Origin: Hyphomicrobiales bacterium
GTDB taxonomy: Bacteria > Pseudomonadota > Alphaproteobacteria > Rhizobiales > Rhizobiaceae
DNA length: 64,000 bases
Reading direction: 5' to 3'
Assembly: GCA_900465685.1 (NCBI GenBank)
Contig: UEGR01000026.1
Coordinates: 32,613 to 96,612 of the forward strand
Position numbers and translations under genes: made by a program. Of the stretch, positions 9,282 to 17,757 are shown one piece after another. The notes under the pieces were generated by a model. That model searched no databases. It saw only the letters and a program-made list of their open reading frames with translations, and was not told the DNA's origin. Position 1 is the stretch's first letter, and each line of letters starts with the position of its first letter.

Positions 9282-9344
9282 AACTGGTTACCCGCTTCAT
9301 CACTACAGACGGAGCGGGCAACCTGCCAATGCCTTTAACCAGTT
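9282..9344 (+). other. Nested inverted repeat after the secreted-protein operon
   Basis: An outer perfect 9-base stem AACTGGTTA (9282-9290) / TAACCAGTT (9336-9344) directly abuts an inner 6-base stem CCCGCT (9291-9296) / AGCGGG (9313-9318). It begins 4 bases after the previous stop. No T-tract follows, so it is not a standard terminator; it may stabilise the mRNA 3' end or be a small structured element in the 198-base gap before the MipA gene. Confidence 0.4.
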
Positions 9345-9475
9345 CGTCAGAGATGTGGAAAGGCAACCTTACCGCAGAAAACTCCTCGTGGATTGCCTAT
9401 CCATTTGTGGTAGACTGCAAGGAATTAAGGTCCGATGCAGATTTGTGACGGCTTGGCGTAAGGAGTTTCAGGCCG

Positions 9476-10306
9476 ATGAGGCAGATCAATCGTTGTGTGT
9501 ACAGAGGGGCAGCATTGGCCTGCCTGTTTGTGACCTCCAATGTCATGGCTGCCGATCAATCAACTTCGTCCGCTCCGCTAGAACCGCGCGGCTGGATCAT
9601 TACGCTTGGCGCTGGCACCGAGTATGGCCCGTCTTACGAGGGCGCGCACGATAAGTCGTTCAGCTTTGTGCCCTCTTTCGATATCCGTCGCCTTGGTGAA
9701 GCAGCAGACCTTAGCGCTCCCGACGACAATATCGACTATTCGCTGTTTGAATTGGGTGGCGTCGAGATCGGACCGGTTGTCAGTCTTCGCGGCAATCGCA
9801 AGCCCTCTGACGACCCAAGCCTGCAAGGGTTGCACGAAATCCGCTGGAGCGTGGATGCAGGCGCGTTCGCACAATATTGGGCCATTCAGGACAAACTGCG
9901 CTTTCGTGTCGAAGCCCGACAGGGATTACGGCATGATGACGGCTTTGTAGCCGATCTGGGGGCCGATTGGTTTCAACGCGCAGGCAAGGATTTGATTTTC
10001 TCAGTGGGCCCTCGCCTTTCCTTTGCCAACGCAACCTATATGCAAAACAATTTCGGCGTGAGCGCTAATGAAGTGGCAAATGGGGCTCTATTGCCCGCCT
10101 ATGATGCACGCGGAGGTGTGAAATCGGTTGGCGTTGTGGCGAGCGTCACTTACCAGCTAACCGATACTATGAGCATTCAGGCTTATGACAAGTTTGAACG
10201 GCTGGTGAGCGACGCCGCCGACAGTCCAATTGTCACGCAAGGCGGATCACCCAATCAAAATTCCATCGGCATCATATTGAGCCGGTCATTTGAGCTCCGG
10301 TTCTGA
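9476..10306 (+). CDS. MipA/OmpV family outer-membrane protein
   Basis: A 276-residue protein with a signal peptide (cleavage probably after VMA) and the MipA/OmpV pattern: GWIITLGAGTEYGPSYEGA at the start, alternating beta strands, and a C-terminal strand ending in Phe (IILSRSFELRF), typical for barrel insertion. MipA of E. coli is a scaffold for murein enzymes, but most relatives are outer-membrane barrels of unknown cargo. AAGGAG at 9460-9465 serves the ATG at 9476. The last 21 bases overlap the 3' end of the convergent EamA gene. Confidence 0.9.
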   Translation: MRQINRCVYRGAALACLFVTSNVMAADQSTSSAPLEPRGWIITLGAGTEYGPSYEGAHDKSFSFVPSFDIRRLGEAADLSAPDDNIDYSLFELGGVEIGPVVSLRGNRKPSDDPSLQGLHEIRWSVDAGAFAQYWAIQDKLRFRVEARQGLRHDDGFVADLGADWFQRAGKDLIFSVGPRLSFANATYMQNNFGVSANEVANGALLPAYDARGGVKSVGVVASVTYQLTDTMSIQAYDKFERLVSDAADSPIVTQGGSPNQNSIGIILSRSFELRF

Positions 10307-10684
10307 TAATTCTTCTTCAACCTGTTCGGCGGTGGAGACCAACCAGACCCCTGACAGAATGAGGATGCTTCCCGCTATCTGCAAAAGATAGGTTGGTTCC
10401 TGAAACCAAAGCCAGCTGACGGCCAGCACCGCCACATAGCTGATGGCTGAAATCGGAAAAGCCTTGCTGAGATCGAAATCAGCAAGCACTTTCATCCAGA
10501 AGAAGAAGCACGCAATTTCCACCGCCACGGCCGCCAGCATCCATGGCGAAGTTGCCGCAGCGATTACCCACCCAAAGCCTGCCGTTGTGATCTGGTCCAG
10601 ATGTTCAGCTGCAAACTTCACAAAAATCTGCGCCAATGTGTTGAAGACCGGAATGGCGATCCAGAGCGCGACGTGACTTTTCAC
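10286..10684 (-). CDS. Small DMT/EamA-type membrane protein (flippase-like)
   Basis: A 132-residue protein with four predicted membrane helices and the half-length EamA (SMR-like) layout, reminiscent of the ArnE/ArnF subunits that flip aminoarabinose-phosphoundecaprenol. The conserved stretch FFFWMKVLADFDLSKAFPIS carries the helix-break motif of the family. A second small EamA gene lies at 12672-13028 in the same operon, so the two could form a heterodimer. The start overlaps the acyltransferase stop by 4 bases. It is the last gene of the cluster and overlaps the MipA gene end to end by 21 bases. Its substrate is unknown. Confidence 0.85.
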   Translation of the reverse strand: MKSHVALWIAIPVFNTLAQIFVKFAAEHLDQITTAGFGWVIAAATSPWMLAAVAVEIACFFFWMKVLADFDLSKAFPISAISYVAVLAVSWLWFQEPTYLLQIAGSILILSGVWLVSTAEQVEEELSEPELK

Positions 10685-11859
10685 GACTTCGCCTCCAGTG
10701 TTTCATCGACTGCAAACATCGGTGAAACCAGTTTCAACACGGCCTGAATTATGGGATTGCGGTGCCGGAAAAACATCGCATTGCGCGTCAGACGACTGCC
10801 AAGCCTGACCTTGTTCTCATAGTATGCCTGCCCGCTTTGATAGCGGCGCATACCGTGCTTGAGGCAGTATTCGAGATTGTTGAACCAGCTGAGATAATAG
10901 AGATTGTATTTGCGTCCAGCCTCAGCATCCATGCAGAAGAATTTGTCGATCAGCACCTGTTCATCGCAAACGAAAATGTTCGCTGCTAGAATTTGCTCTT
11001 CAACCTTGTAGACGGTACAGAAAGACCGTCCGCGCATCTGCCGTAATATTCCCGTGAAATAGGCGCTAGTGAGCGCTTCAAACTGCCATTCGCTTCGTTC
11101 ACGCGTATGATTATAAAGCTCCATGAAGCGTGGCAAAAAATCGGCAATATCCGAGTGATACTCAACAGTCACTGCATCACGGCTGCGCAACTTGCGGCGC
11201 ATATCCTTGCGTGTTCCAGGTGAAAGCCGCGCCAGATAGTCTTCGATCGAAGCAAAGTCTATGTCCAGCCATGCGGTTGCCAGACCGGGCATGACGGCAT
11301 AACCACCCGCTGCAAACACATTTTGCAAGACGTCGGGAAGTGTTTCAGGCACATCCTTGATGCCACGAAGGGCGCAGCCTTCAGCATCGGCCATTCGGTT
11401 AAAGCCTTCAAGGAGTTGCTTTAGCAAAACCGGCTGCATCTCCGGCGCGACGGACATATGAAATCCGGGGGTTCCAATTTCGGTGCAGGGCGATCCTAGA
11501 CAGGCGAGACGCAATGTGAGAAAGCTCGACCAATACCGCCGGACGCCGCGCACCAGCCGGCGCATACGCCCCTCCTCCAATGTCGTATCAAGTTGATACT
11601 CCGTCAGAAAAGCGGGCATTGCGGCAACAATGCGCTCGTTTTGAACAATCGTGACATATCGCCAGTGAAAACCCTCAATACCAGCCTGTTCGACTGCTAG
11701 CAGATAATCATAGTTTTCGATTTCGTTGGGAAAACAGTCGTTCCAGGCCTCGCGACCGATATGGGCTATGGAGGCGACAACGCGCGTTTCAGCAAGCGCC
11801 GTCTTGCCGATGAGTACAGGCGTGCACGCTGGCAGTCCGTCAAACAAGCTCGCAAGCAT
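10681..11859 (-). CDS. FemAB-like/GNAT acyltransferase
   Basis: A 392-residue protein with a double GNAT fold of the FemAB/Acetyltransf_6 type: a basic LSPGTRKDMRRKLRSR helix near residues 215-230, then a YKVEEQILAANIFVCDEQVL strand and YQSGQAYYENKVRLGSR towards the end, the part that binds acyl-CoA or aminoacyl-tRNA in relatives. It probably transfers an acyl or aminoacyl group to an amine. The ATG at 11859 follows GAGGGG closely and overlaps the hydrolase stop by 20 bases; the longer ORF from 11919 overlaps more and lacks a good site. It sits in the operon 16230 to 10286. Confidence 0.82.
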   Translation of the reverse strand: MLASLFDGLPACTPVLIGKTALAETRVVASIAHIGREAWNDCFPNEIENYDYLLAVEQAGIEGFHWRYVTIVQNERIVAAMPAFLTEYQLDTTLEEGRMRRLVRGVRRYWSSFLTLRLACLGSPCTEIGTPGFHMSVAPEMQPVLLKQLLEGFNRMADAEGCALRGIKDVPETLPDVLQNVFAAGGYAVMPGLATAWLDIDFASIEDYLARLSPGTRKDMRRKLRSRDAVTVEYHSDIADFLPRFMELYNHTRERSEWQFEALTSAYFTGILRQMRGRSFCTVYKVEEQILAANIFVCDEQVLIDKFFCMDAEAGRKYNLYYLSWFNNLEYCLKHGMRRYQSGQAYYENKVRLGSRLTRNAMFFRHRNPIIQAVLKLVSPMFAVDETLEAKS

Positions 11860-12658
11860 TCTGCCCCTCGAAATAGCTGGCGGTGAAATCCGCGACTGAA
11901 CGATGCTGCCGATCCACATGAATCATGTGATAGCTGTCCTCAATCCAGTGCAGGCTGCTTGGTGCTCCCAGATGTCGGGCGATATATTCTGCCTGTCTTG
12001 GATTGCTCAGATCATCTTCACGCGCGTGGAGAATGAGTGTTGGGATTCGAATGGCAGGAAGCTGCTGTCGAAATGCCTGTCCCAGACGATACATTTCAAT
12101 AATCCCGGTCCCGGGGAAATGTTCCAGCACACCTTCTGCCGACATGCCTGTCATGAGGCGGCGCAACCGATCATCCTTGATGCCCATTGCCGGAGTTTCG
12201 GAAAAATTCAGGCGATTGAGAAAGGGTACATGCGCCAGCCAGCCGATTTGCCGGGATAGAAATGGATAAAAGAAAGGTACCCCCCAGCCATCATAATGAA
12301 AGCACGGAGAATAAAGTGCGACAGCCTTTATGGAACCTGGATTGCGATGCGCGGACAAAAGCGCCAGCTTTCCCCCCACACAGATACCAGCTGCATAGGT
12401 GGTGTCCGCATAGGCTTTCAGCTTTTCCGTCGCTTCTTCGACACTATCAAGCCAGTCGCGCCAGTGGCTTTTGCGAAATGACGCTTCGCTTTCTCCGTGT
12501 CCAGCAAGAAGAGGCGCATAGACCGTAAAGCCCCGTCGATTGAGAAGTCGCCCGACCAGGCGCATCTCCGCCGGAGCACCCGTCATGCCGTGAACCAGTA
12601 ACACGGCCTGTCCGTTGGTTCCCGGCATAAAGAATGAAAACGGATCGGAGAGATTCAT
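11840..12658 (-). CDS. Alpha/beta hydrolase with Cys nucleophile
   Basis: A 272-residue alpha/beta hydrolase of the lysophospholipase/carboxylesterase group: oxyanion-hole segment LLVHGMTGAPAEM (residues 20-32), nucleophile elbow GICVGG with C93 where most relatives have Ser, acid in LHAREDD (D215 or D216) and base His in the SYHMIHVD segment (H244 or H247). The GxCxGG elbow is that of dienelactone hydrolases. It lies between the small EamA gene (13 bases upstream) and the acyltransferase. It could release or transfer an acyl or ester group during assembly of the cluster's product. Confidence 0.85.
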   Translation of the reverse strand: MNLSDPFSFFMPGTNGQAVLLVHGMTGAPAEMRLVGRLLNRRGFTVYAPLLAGHGESEASFRKSHWRDWLDSVEEATEKLKAYADTTYAAGICVGGKLALLSAHRNPGSIKAVALYSPCFHYDGWGVPFFYPFLSRQIGWLAHVPFLNRLNFSETPAMGIKDDRLRRLMTGMSAEGVLEHFPGTGIIEMYRLGQAFRQQLPAIRIPTLILHAREDDLSNPRQAEYIARHLGAPSSLHWIEDSYHMIHVDRQHRSVADFTASYFEGQNACELV

Positions 12659-12671
12659 GAATTCTACTTTC

Positions 12672-13028
12672 TCAAAGCCCTGTCAGGCCGACGCAAACGA
12701 CGCCAATCGTGATCAATGAAACTCCGAAGGCGTGACGCTGATTGATCTTTTCGGAAAAGAATAAGGACCCGGCGGCGACCATCGCCGCGTAACTCAACGC
12801 CATCAAGGGAAAGGCGATTGACAGAGGAACCTGTTCCAGCACCAGCATCCAGCAGAACAATTCCACCGCCCAGAAAACCACACCCAGCCACGTGACCGGC
12901 AGCAAAAGGGTTCGCCACATGTCGGGCGCGCGATCCGCCGCAAACTTGAAGCAGACTTCGCGCCCCACTTCCGTAAGGATGCAGAAAATCACCAGTGCCA
13001 GCATCGACAAGGAAAGCGTTCCGGTCAT
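12672..13028 (-). CDS. Small DMT/EamA-type membrane protein (flippase-like)
   Basis: A 118-residue protein with four membrane helices, similar in layout to the 132-residue protein at 10286-10684: ILTEVGREVCFKFAA in helix 1, FWAVELFCWMLVLEQVPLSIA in the middle, and FGVSLITIGVVCVGLTGL at the end. Both resemble ArnE/ArnF-type half-transporters. The start overlaps the arginase-fold gene's stop by 4 bases. Two such subunits in one operon suggest export or flipping of an amine-bearing, possibly lipid-linked, product; this is inference from family and context. Confidence 0.85.
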   Translation of the reverse strand: MTGTLSLSMLALVIFCILTEVGREVCFKFAADRAPDMWRTLLLPVTWLGVVFWAVELFCWMLVLEQVPLSIAFPLMALSYAAMVAAGSLFFSEKINQRHAFGVSLITIGVVCVGLTGL

Positions 13029-13981
13029 TGCACCATCATCCCGCTCAATGCATGCAGAAGTTGGTGATTGAGCGCGCTGTTGACCGCGATTGTGTGCTCC
13101 ATGGCATCAGGTCCGGCGGGCTGATCAAGCATGACCTCGATATTTTTCACGATCCGGCGGGTGAACGGTCCACGATAAATGGGTCGCGAATAATCACCGA
13201 TCACATCAGCCCCGACGATGCGATGACGTCCGCTGATTACCCGCAGAGCCTCCAACAGAAACGGCAACCGCATCTGCCCCTGATCCCAGTTCGTAACGGC
13301 CTCGTCGCGGGCCAGAACATCCTTGTCTATGGTGATGTAAACAGCTTCGGTACCAATACGGGAGATCAGACGTGATACGAAATCTGCCTCTCCACAATCG
13401 GCAATCGTTCGCCAATCAATGTAACCCCTTCTGTGGGAATGGCTCGCTCCAGCACCATAACTGCACCAGACACGGCTGGGTGCGTGGTCGTAGGGATAGA
13501 GTTCGAGCCGCTCGTCCCTCAAAAGTGACAGATTGGCACCTTTCCATTCGGGAAGGTTCAGGTCGCTGCTGCACACACCGAGAGTAATGATCTTCTTCAC
13601 CAGAGGATTTGCAGCGGCCCGATTGACCCAGGACCCGCAATGCACACCATTTTTGAAATGAACCCAATCGGGGTGATTGTCGAAATGGATCAGTGTGATC
13701 GGCTGACGCGACTGTTCCAGCGCAAGTTCAAGCAACAGAGATGTGATGTGATGAAAGTCACCAGAGCCCATGAAGAACAGGGAAGCCTCTCCAGCCCTCT
13801 TTGAAAAAGCATCCGATAGCTGCTTCTTCAACTTGGTCAATTCATCCGGGCGAGCCCAAAGGCGAAGCAAGTCGCCTTCAGCCTTGGCCATAATTTCGGA
13901 CGCGCCAGCATCGCGGCACGTCCTCATAAAGTCGGACTGCAGCTCCAGCGCGTCATCGAGATGAAGAAGATGGAGCTGCAT
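13025..13981 (-). CDS. Arginase/ureohydrolase-fold protein
   Basis: A 318-residue protein with the dinuclear-metal ligands of the arginase superfamily: GSGDFHH (D75, H77/H78), HFDNHPD (D101, H103, D105) and ITIDKD (D219, D221); H114 in NGVHCGSW matches the catalytic His. The usual C-terminal Glu that contacts the guanidino group (GxDVxE) is Gly here (GADVIGDY, G262). It may therefore hydrolyse an amidine, formimino or amide group rather than arginine. It is 5 bases downstream of the aminotransferase stop and overlaps the next gene by 4 bases. Confidence 0.83.
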   Translation of the reverse strand: MQLHLLHLDDALELQSDFMRTCRDAGASEIMAKAEGDLLRLWARPDELTKLKKQLSDAFSKRAGEASLFFMGSGDFHHITSLLLELALEQSRQPITLIHFDNHPDWVHFKNGVHCGSWVNRAAANPLVKKIITLGVCSSDLNLPEWKGANLSLLRDERLELYPYDHAPSRVWCSYGAGASHSHRRGYIDWRTIADCGEADFVSRLISRIGTEAVYITIDKDVLARDEAVTNWDQGQMRLPFLLEALRVISGRHRIVGADVIGDYSRPIYRGPFTRRIVKNIEVMLDQPAGPDAMEHTIAVNSALNHQLLHALSGMMVQ

Positions 13982-13986
13982 TTTTG

Positions 13987-15411
13987 TTACCGCTTTGCTG
14001 CGCGCACGAAGAGCTGGTCGAGCAGTGTCAGCGCTAGATCGATCTCTTCGTGGGAAATCAGCAAGTTGGGAGCCAACGTGATGACATTCTTGTGGTAGCC
14101 GCCAACGTCGAGCACGAGACCATAATTCTTGCCATTAACAGCAAGGTCTCCCTTCATGCCTTCATCGCACATCCAGTCAAGCGTGGCTTTGTCTGGCGTG
14201 TAACTGTCTTCCTGACAAACTTCCAACCGGAGCGCGAGGCCGAGACCATCGACTTCGCCGATTGTCTTGTGTTTTGCCTGAAGCTGCTTCAGTCCATCGA
14301 GGAAGTAGGCGCCTTTCTCCATGATCGTCGCGCCATAGTCTTTCTCTTCTTCCAGCATCCGCAACGTCTCAAGCGCAATAGCCGTGCCCATGGGGTTGCT
14401 TGCAAATGTGGAATGGGTCGAACCGGGAGGGAAAACACCCGGATGGATCATGTCTTCACGCGCCCAGATACCTGACAACGGGTTGAGGCCATTGGTGATT
14501 GCCTTGCCGAACACCAAGACATCCGGATTGACACCAAAATGCTCAATCGACCACAGTTTACCGGTGCGATAGACCCCCATCTGAATTTCATCGACCACCA
14601 GCAAGATGCCGTGTTCATCGAGAACCTTCTTCAGTTCCTTGAAGAAGTTCATTGGCGGAATAACATAGCCACCAGTGCCCTGAATCGGCTCCACATAGAA
14701 GGCAGCGAATTCCGACTTGCCAGCCTTCGGATCCCAAACACCGTTATACTCGCTTTCAAACAAACGAGCGAATTTCTGAACGCAATAATGCCCGTACTCT
14801 TCCTTGCTCATGCCCTTGGGGCCACGGAAATGATACGGAAACTCGATGAACTGCGCGCGATCAGAGAAATGGCCGTAGCGACGGCGATAACGATAGCTCG
14901 ATGTGATCGACGATGCACCCAGCGTACGTCCATGATAGCCGCCTTCAAAGGCAAACATCAGGCTCTTGCCGCCGCTGAAGTTGCGCACCAGCTTGAGTGA
15001 ATCCTCGACAGCCTGCGATCCGCCGACATTGAAATGAACGCGGCCTTTTGTGCCGAACTTGCGTTGCGCGTCCTGCGCAATCAGGGCCGCGAGTTCCACC
15101 TTCTCGCGGTGGAGATACTGTGAGGCGACCTGCGGCAGCGTATCAAGCTGGCGATGTGCAGCTGCATTCAAACGCGGGTTGCGATAGCCGAAGTTGACCG
15201 CCGAATACCACATCTGCAAATCGAGAAATGGCGTCTCTTGCTCGTTGAACAGAAATGATCCTTCGCAACCGGTGAAAAACGCGGGATTTTCCGAGTAATG
15301 GACCGTGTCACCATGCGAGCAATAAAGCTCTTCAAGCAGACGCAGATCGCTTTCAGTTTCGGCAACAACCGAATAGGGTTGGGACGAATTGGAAGTCACA
15401 GTCTTGTTCAT
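13987..15411 (-). CDS. Class III (PLP) aminotransferase
   Basis: A 474-residue class III aminotransferase with the PLP-contacting VVDEIQMGVYRTGKLW segment and the Schiff-base lysine in VLVFGKAITNGLNPLSG; GSTHSTFASNPMGTAIALE is the phosphate-binding loop of the partner subunit. The family covers ornithine, diaminobutyrate and 4-aminobutyrate enzymes; the substrate is not readable. ATG at 15411 is chosen; the 16 extra residues from 15459 are Arg/Ser-rich and not family-like. It belongs to the operon with the HAD phosphatase upstream (139-base gap, so an internal promoter is possible) and the arginase-fold gene downstream. Confidence 0.88.
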   Translation of the reverse strand: MNKTVTSNSSQPYSVVAETESDLRLLEELYCSHGDTVHYSENPAFFTGCEGSFLFNEQETPFLDLQMWYSAVNFGYRNPRLNAAAHRQLDTLPQVASQYLHREKVELAALIAQDAQRKFGTKGRVHFNVGGSQAVEDSLKLVRNFSGGKSLMFAFEGGYHGRTLGASSITSSYRYRRRYGHFSDRAQFIEFPYHFRGPKGMSKEEYGHYCVQKFARLFESEYNGVWDPKAGKSEFAAFYVEPIQGTGGYVIPPMNFFKELKKVLDEHGILLVVDEIQMGVYRTGKLWSIEHFGVNPDVLVFGKAITNGLNPLSGIWAREDMIHPGVFPPGSTHSTFASNPMGTAIALETLRMLEEEKDYGATIMEKGAYFLDGLKQLQAKHKTIGEVDGLGLALRLEVCQEDSYTPDKATLDWMCDEGMKGDLAVNGKNYGLVLDVGGYHKNVITLAPNLLISHEEIDLALTLLDQLFVRAAKR

Positions 15412-15549
15412 GGATGTGCTTTCTGGGAATGATAGTGATTGTCTTTGCAACAGGCGCATTTCGAGCGTCGACTTGCTGCTTGTGAGCAGATTTGCCGTTA
15501 CGAAGGTTGGGACTTATAGATTTGGGAGTTCAGCGAGACCGGTGATTAC

Positions 15550-16230
15550 TCAAGCAGCGGCAAACCTCTGGGGAAACTCTTCTTCCCGCAATGCAGGTAA
15601 CAGGCCGCGCAGACTTCGCGTGACATCATGAAAGCCGTCATAGGCTATGAACGGGATATTCTGGTTACGACAATGATCCGCCAGGGCTTTCTTGGCGAAG
15701 ATTAGTTCTGGTCGGTCGGACACGCAGAAGTCCGACCGACCATCGCCAACGTAGACGCGAGGGACGGCAACATCGAGAACTCTGCATTTGCAGACGCCTG
15801 ATGCAGCCCGACATCCACTGTCGGCGTAAGGAGAAAGGAGCGCGTAGCTATCGCGTCCGACATGTTCGGTTACCACAAAGCGGTTGGCGATCACCGGCAA
15901 TGAGTCGAGGCCAATCCGCGAAAGAATGCGCCGGATAAAGTAGTCCACACCATCGCTGACAATGGTAACGGCTAAGTTTTCCGATTGGCAGAAGGCGACG
16001 AATGCAATGAAACCGGGATCGATCTCGATTTCATCCAGAACCGCGTCGAGTTCATCACGACGCGCATCGATCAGGGCAATCTGCTGGCGCATGCAGACAC
16101 CGGAGTCGATCTCGCCCGCAGCCCACTGTGCCTCGATTTCTTCCCATGATGGATCGGCAAGACGAGACAGAACATAATCCGTTGCATCATGCGTCGAAAT
16201 CGTTCCGTCAAAGTCACAATATATATGCAT
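15550..16230 (-). CDS. MtnX-like HAD-IB phosphatase
   Basis: A 226-residue HAD hydrolase of the MtnX/SerB type: motif I YCDFDGTIS (nucleophile in residues 5-7), motif II VTIVSDGVDYF, motif III/IV VYVGDGRSDFC. Relatives dephosphorylate 2-hydroxy-3-keto-5-methylthiopentenyl phosphate or phosphoserine. No methionine-salvage gene is nearby, so it is more likely to dephosphorylate an intermediate of the aminotransferase/arginase-fold cluster. It is the first gene of that cluster, 126 bases downstream of the histidine kinase stop. GCAGAGG precedes the ATG by 8 bases. Confidence 0.85.
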   Translation of the reverse strand: MHIYCDFDGTISTHDATDYVLSRLADPSWEEIEAQWAAGEIDSGVCMRQQIALIDARRDELDAVLDEIEIDPGFIAFVAFCQSENLAVTIVSDGVDYFIRRILSRIGLDSLPVIANRFVVTEHVGRDSYALLSPYADSGCRAASGVCKCRVLDVAVPRVYVGDGRSDFCVSDRPELIFAKKALADHCRNQNIPFIAYDGFHDVTRSLRGLLPALREEEFPQRFAAA

Positions 16231-16356
16231 CTAATCGGCCTCTGCTAATTGACAGGGCTTCTAGCAGCCGTAACTGAGGCGATGCTGATGGGAAAATGAA
16301 GCGAAACTGAAATCTCGCCTGTTTTCTTAAAAAATCTGCATTTTATGCAAAGAAAG

Positions 16357-17757
16357 TCAGCGCCGGGACGAGACCGTAGCCGCTTTACCAATAACGAGAT
16401 CGACGCGCAAACCCCGGCCATTTGCAGGCACATCCAGCGACACTTTCACCGAAAGGCGCGCAGCAATATCCGCGACGATGGCGAGCCCTAGTCCCGTTCC
16501 TTCCTCCTGCGGGGAGCCAACACGGTAGAACCGTTGGAACACGGCTTCTCGTTGTTCCGATGGAATACCAGGTCCAGTATCACAGATCGTCAACAGCCAT
16601 TCCGTTTCACTCGCTTCATGGAGCGAAACGTGAATATCGCCCTCCTCCGGCGTATATTTGGTGGCGTTTTCGATCAGGTTCTCAATAAGCAATCGTAACA
16701 GTGGTTCGTCGGTATCGACCCATGCATCTTCCATACCATCCAGGGTGATCTCGAGACGTTTCTGTCGAATGACCGGTCCCAGTTCGGCCAAAACGGACGC
16801 GGCCATGTCATAGAGATTGAACCGACTATACTGAACCTGTTGGTAGCTGACACGACCGGCCTGTAGAAGCTGTTCGATCAAACGCATTGCCTTCTCGTTG
16901 CTTTGCACGAGGCTGGCGACGATTGCCTTCCGCTCATCTTCATTATCCGATTGTTGCAACATCTGGAGCAACAACTTCAAACCCGCATGAGGCGTTCGGA
17001 GCTGATGCGCAGCATGGTCAGCAAAACGCCGTTCGGCAGTCAGAGAGCGATCCAGCTTGCTCATCAGCTGGTTGACGGACCGTCCAAGAGGCGTGAGATC
17101 ACGCGGTAATCCATCCGTTGGGATGAACGAGAGATCGTCCGATGAACGGCTGCGTATCTGATTGATGAGCCCGTAAATCGTCCGCAATCCGCGCCGGATG
17201 CCGAACCACATCAACAATCCGATCAAGGGAACAAGGATCAGTAACGGGATGACGAGATTGAGCAAAATGTTGGAGACCAGTGTATTGCGCAGTTCGGTTT
17301 TCTCACCAACCTCAACGACAAACTGGTCCCCCGGTATCTGGAGCGTGTAAATCCGCCAGAGTTCCCCATCATAGACGACATCAGACAAACCGCTTCCCGA
17401 CAAGGGCTGTTCGGGACGAAACGCCGTTGTGGAATAGACAGCTACCCCCCCGTTCTTCCAGACCCGAAACATATGCGCATCGGCATAATCGTCGACGTCT
17501 TCGTTCAGCGCCAGCTGATCCCCCATGGCAAAATCGAGATCCTTGAACTGACGCGCCTCATTGAAATTGTGCTTTTGCAGCGGCTTCTGCAGCAGATTCC
17601 ACAGCACATTGGCATCGTTGATCAGCTGCGCATCATAGATATGATTGATTTCGCGCAGCGCGCTCTGGAAAGCGAACACGCCGATAATAACCAGTGCGAT
17701 CAGTATTGTCGGAACAACGCGGATGAACAGGCTCCACGTCAAAGTGGGCTGTTTCAT
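16357..17757 (-). CDS. Sensor histidine kinase, QseC/PmrB type
   Basis: A 466-residue membrane kinase: helix 1 near residues 9-28, a periplasmic sensor domain to about residue 160, helix 2 (NLVIPLLILVPLIGLLMWF), a HAMP region, the H-box HAAHQLRTPHAG, N-box ENLIENATKYT, and the ATP-binding G boxes DTGPGIP and GTGLGLAIV. QseC- and PmrB-like kinases answer iron, polyamines, acid or cationic peptides and often control lipid A decoration. Its start overlaps the regulator's stop by 4 bases. The operon at 16230-10286 follows on the same strand and is a plausible target. Confidence 0.9.
   Translation of the reverse strand: MKQPTLTWSLFIRVVPTILIALVIIGVFAFQSALREINHIYDAQLINDANVLWNLLQKPLQKHNFNEARQFKDLDFAMGDQLALNEDVDDYADAHMFRVWKNGGVAVYSTTAFRPEQPLSGSGLSDVVYDGELWRIYTLQIPGDQFVVEVGEKTELRNTLVSNILLNLVIPLLILVPLIGLLMWFGIRRGLRTIYGLINQIRSRSSDDLSFIPTDGLPRDLTPLGRSVNQLMSKLDRSLTAERRFADHAAHQLRTPHAGLKLLLQMLQQSDNEDERKAIVASLVQSNEKAMRLIEQLLQAGRVSYQQVQYSRFNLYDMAASVLAELGPVIRQKRLEITLDGMEDAWVDTDEPLLRLLIENLIENATKYTPEEGDIHVSLHEASETEWLLTICDTGPGIPSEQREAVFQRFYRVGSPQEEGTGLGLAIVADIAARLSVKVSLDVPANGRGLRVDLVIGKAATVSSRR

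Noticed and set aside
15550..16230. Methionine salvage gene mtnX
   Set aside because: No other methionine-salvage genes are present; the HAD motifs fit a general small-molecule phosphatase.
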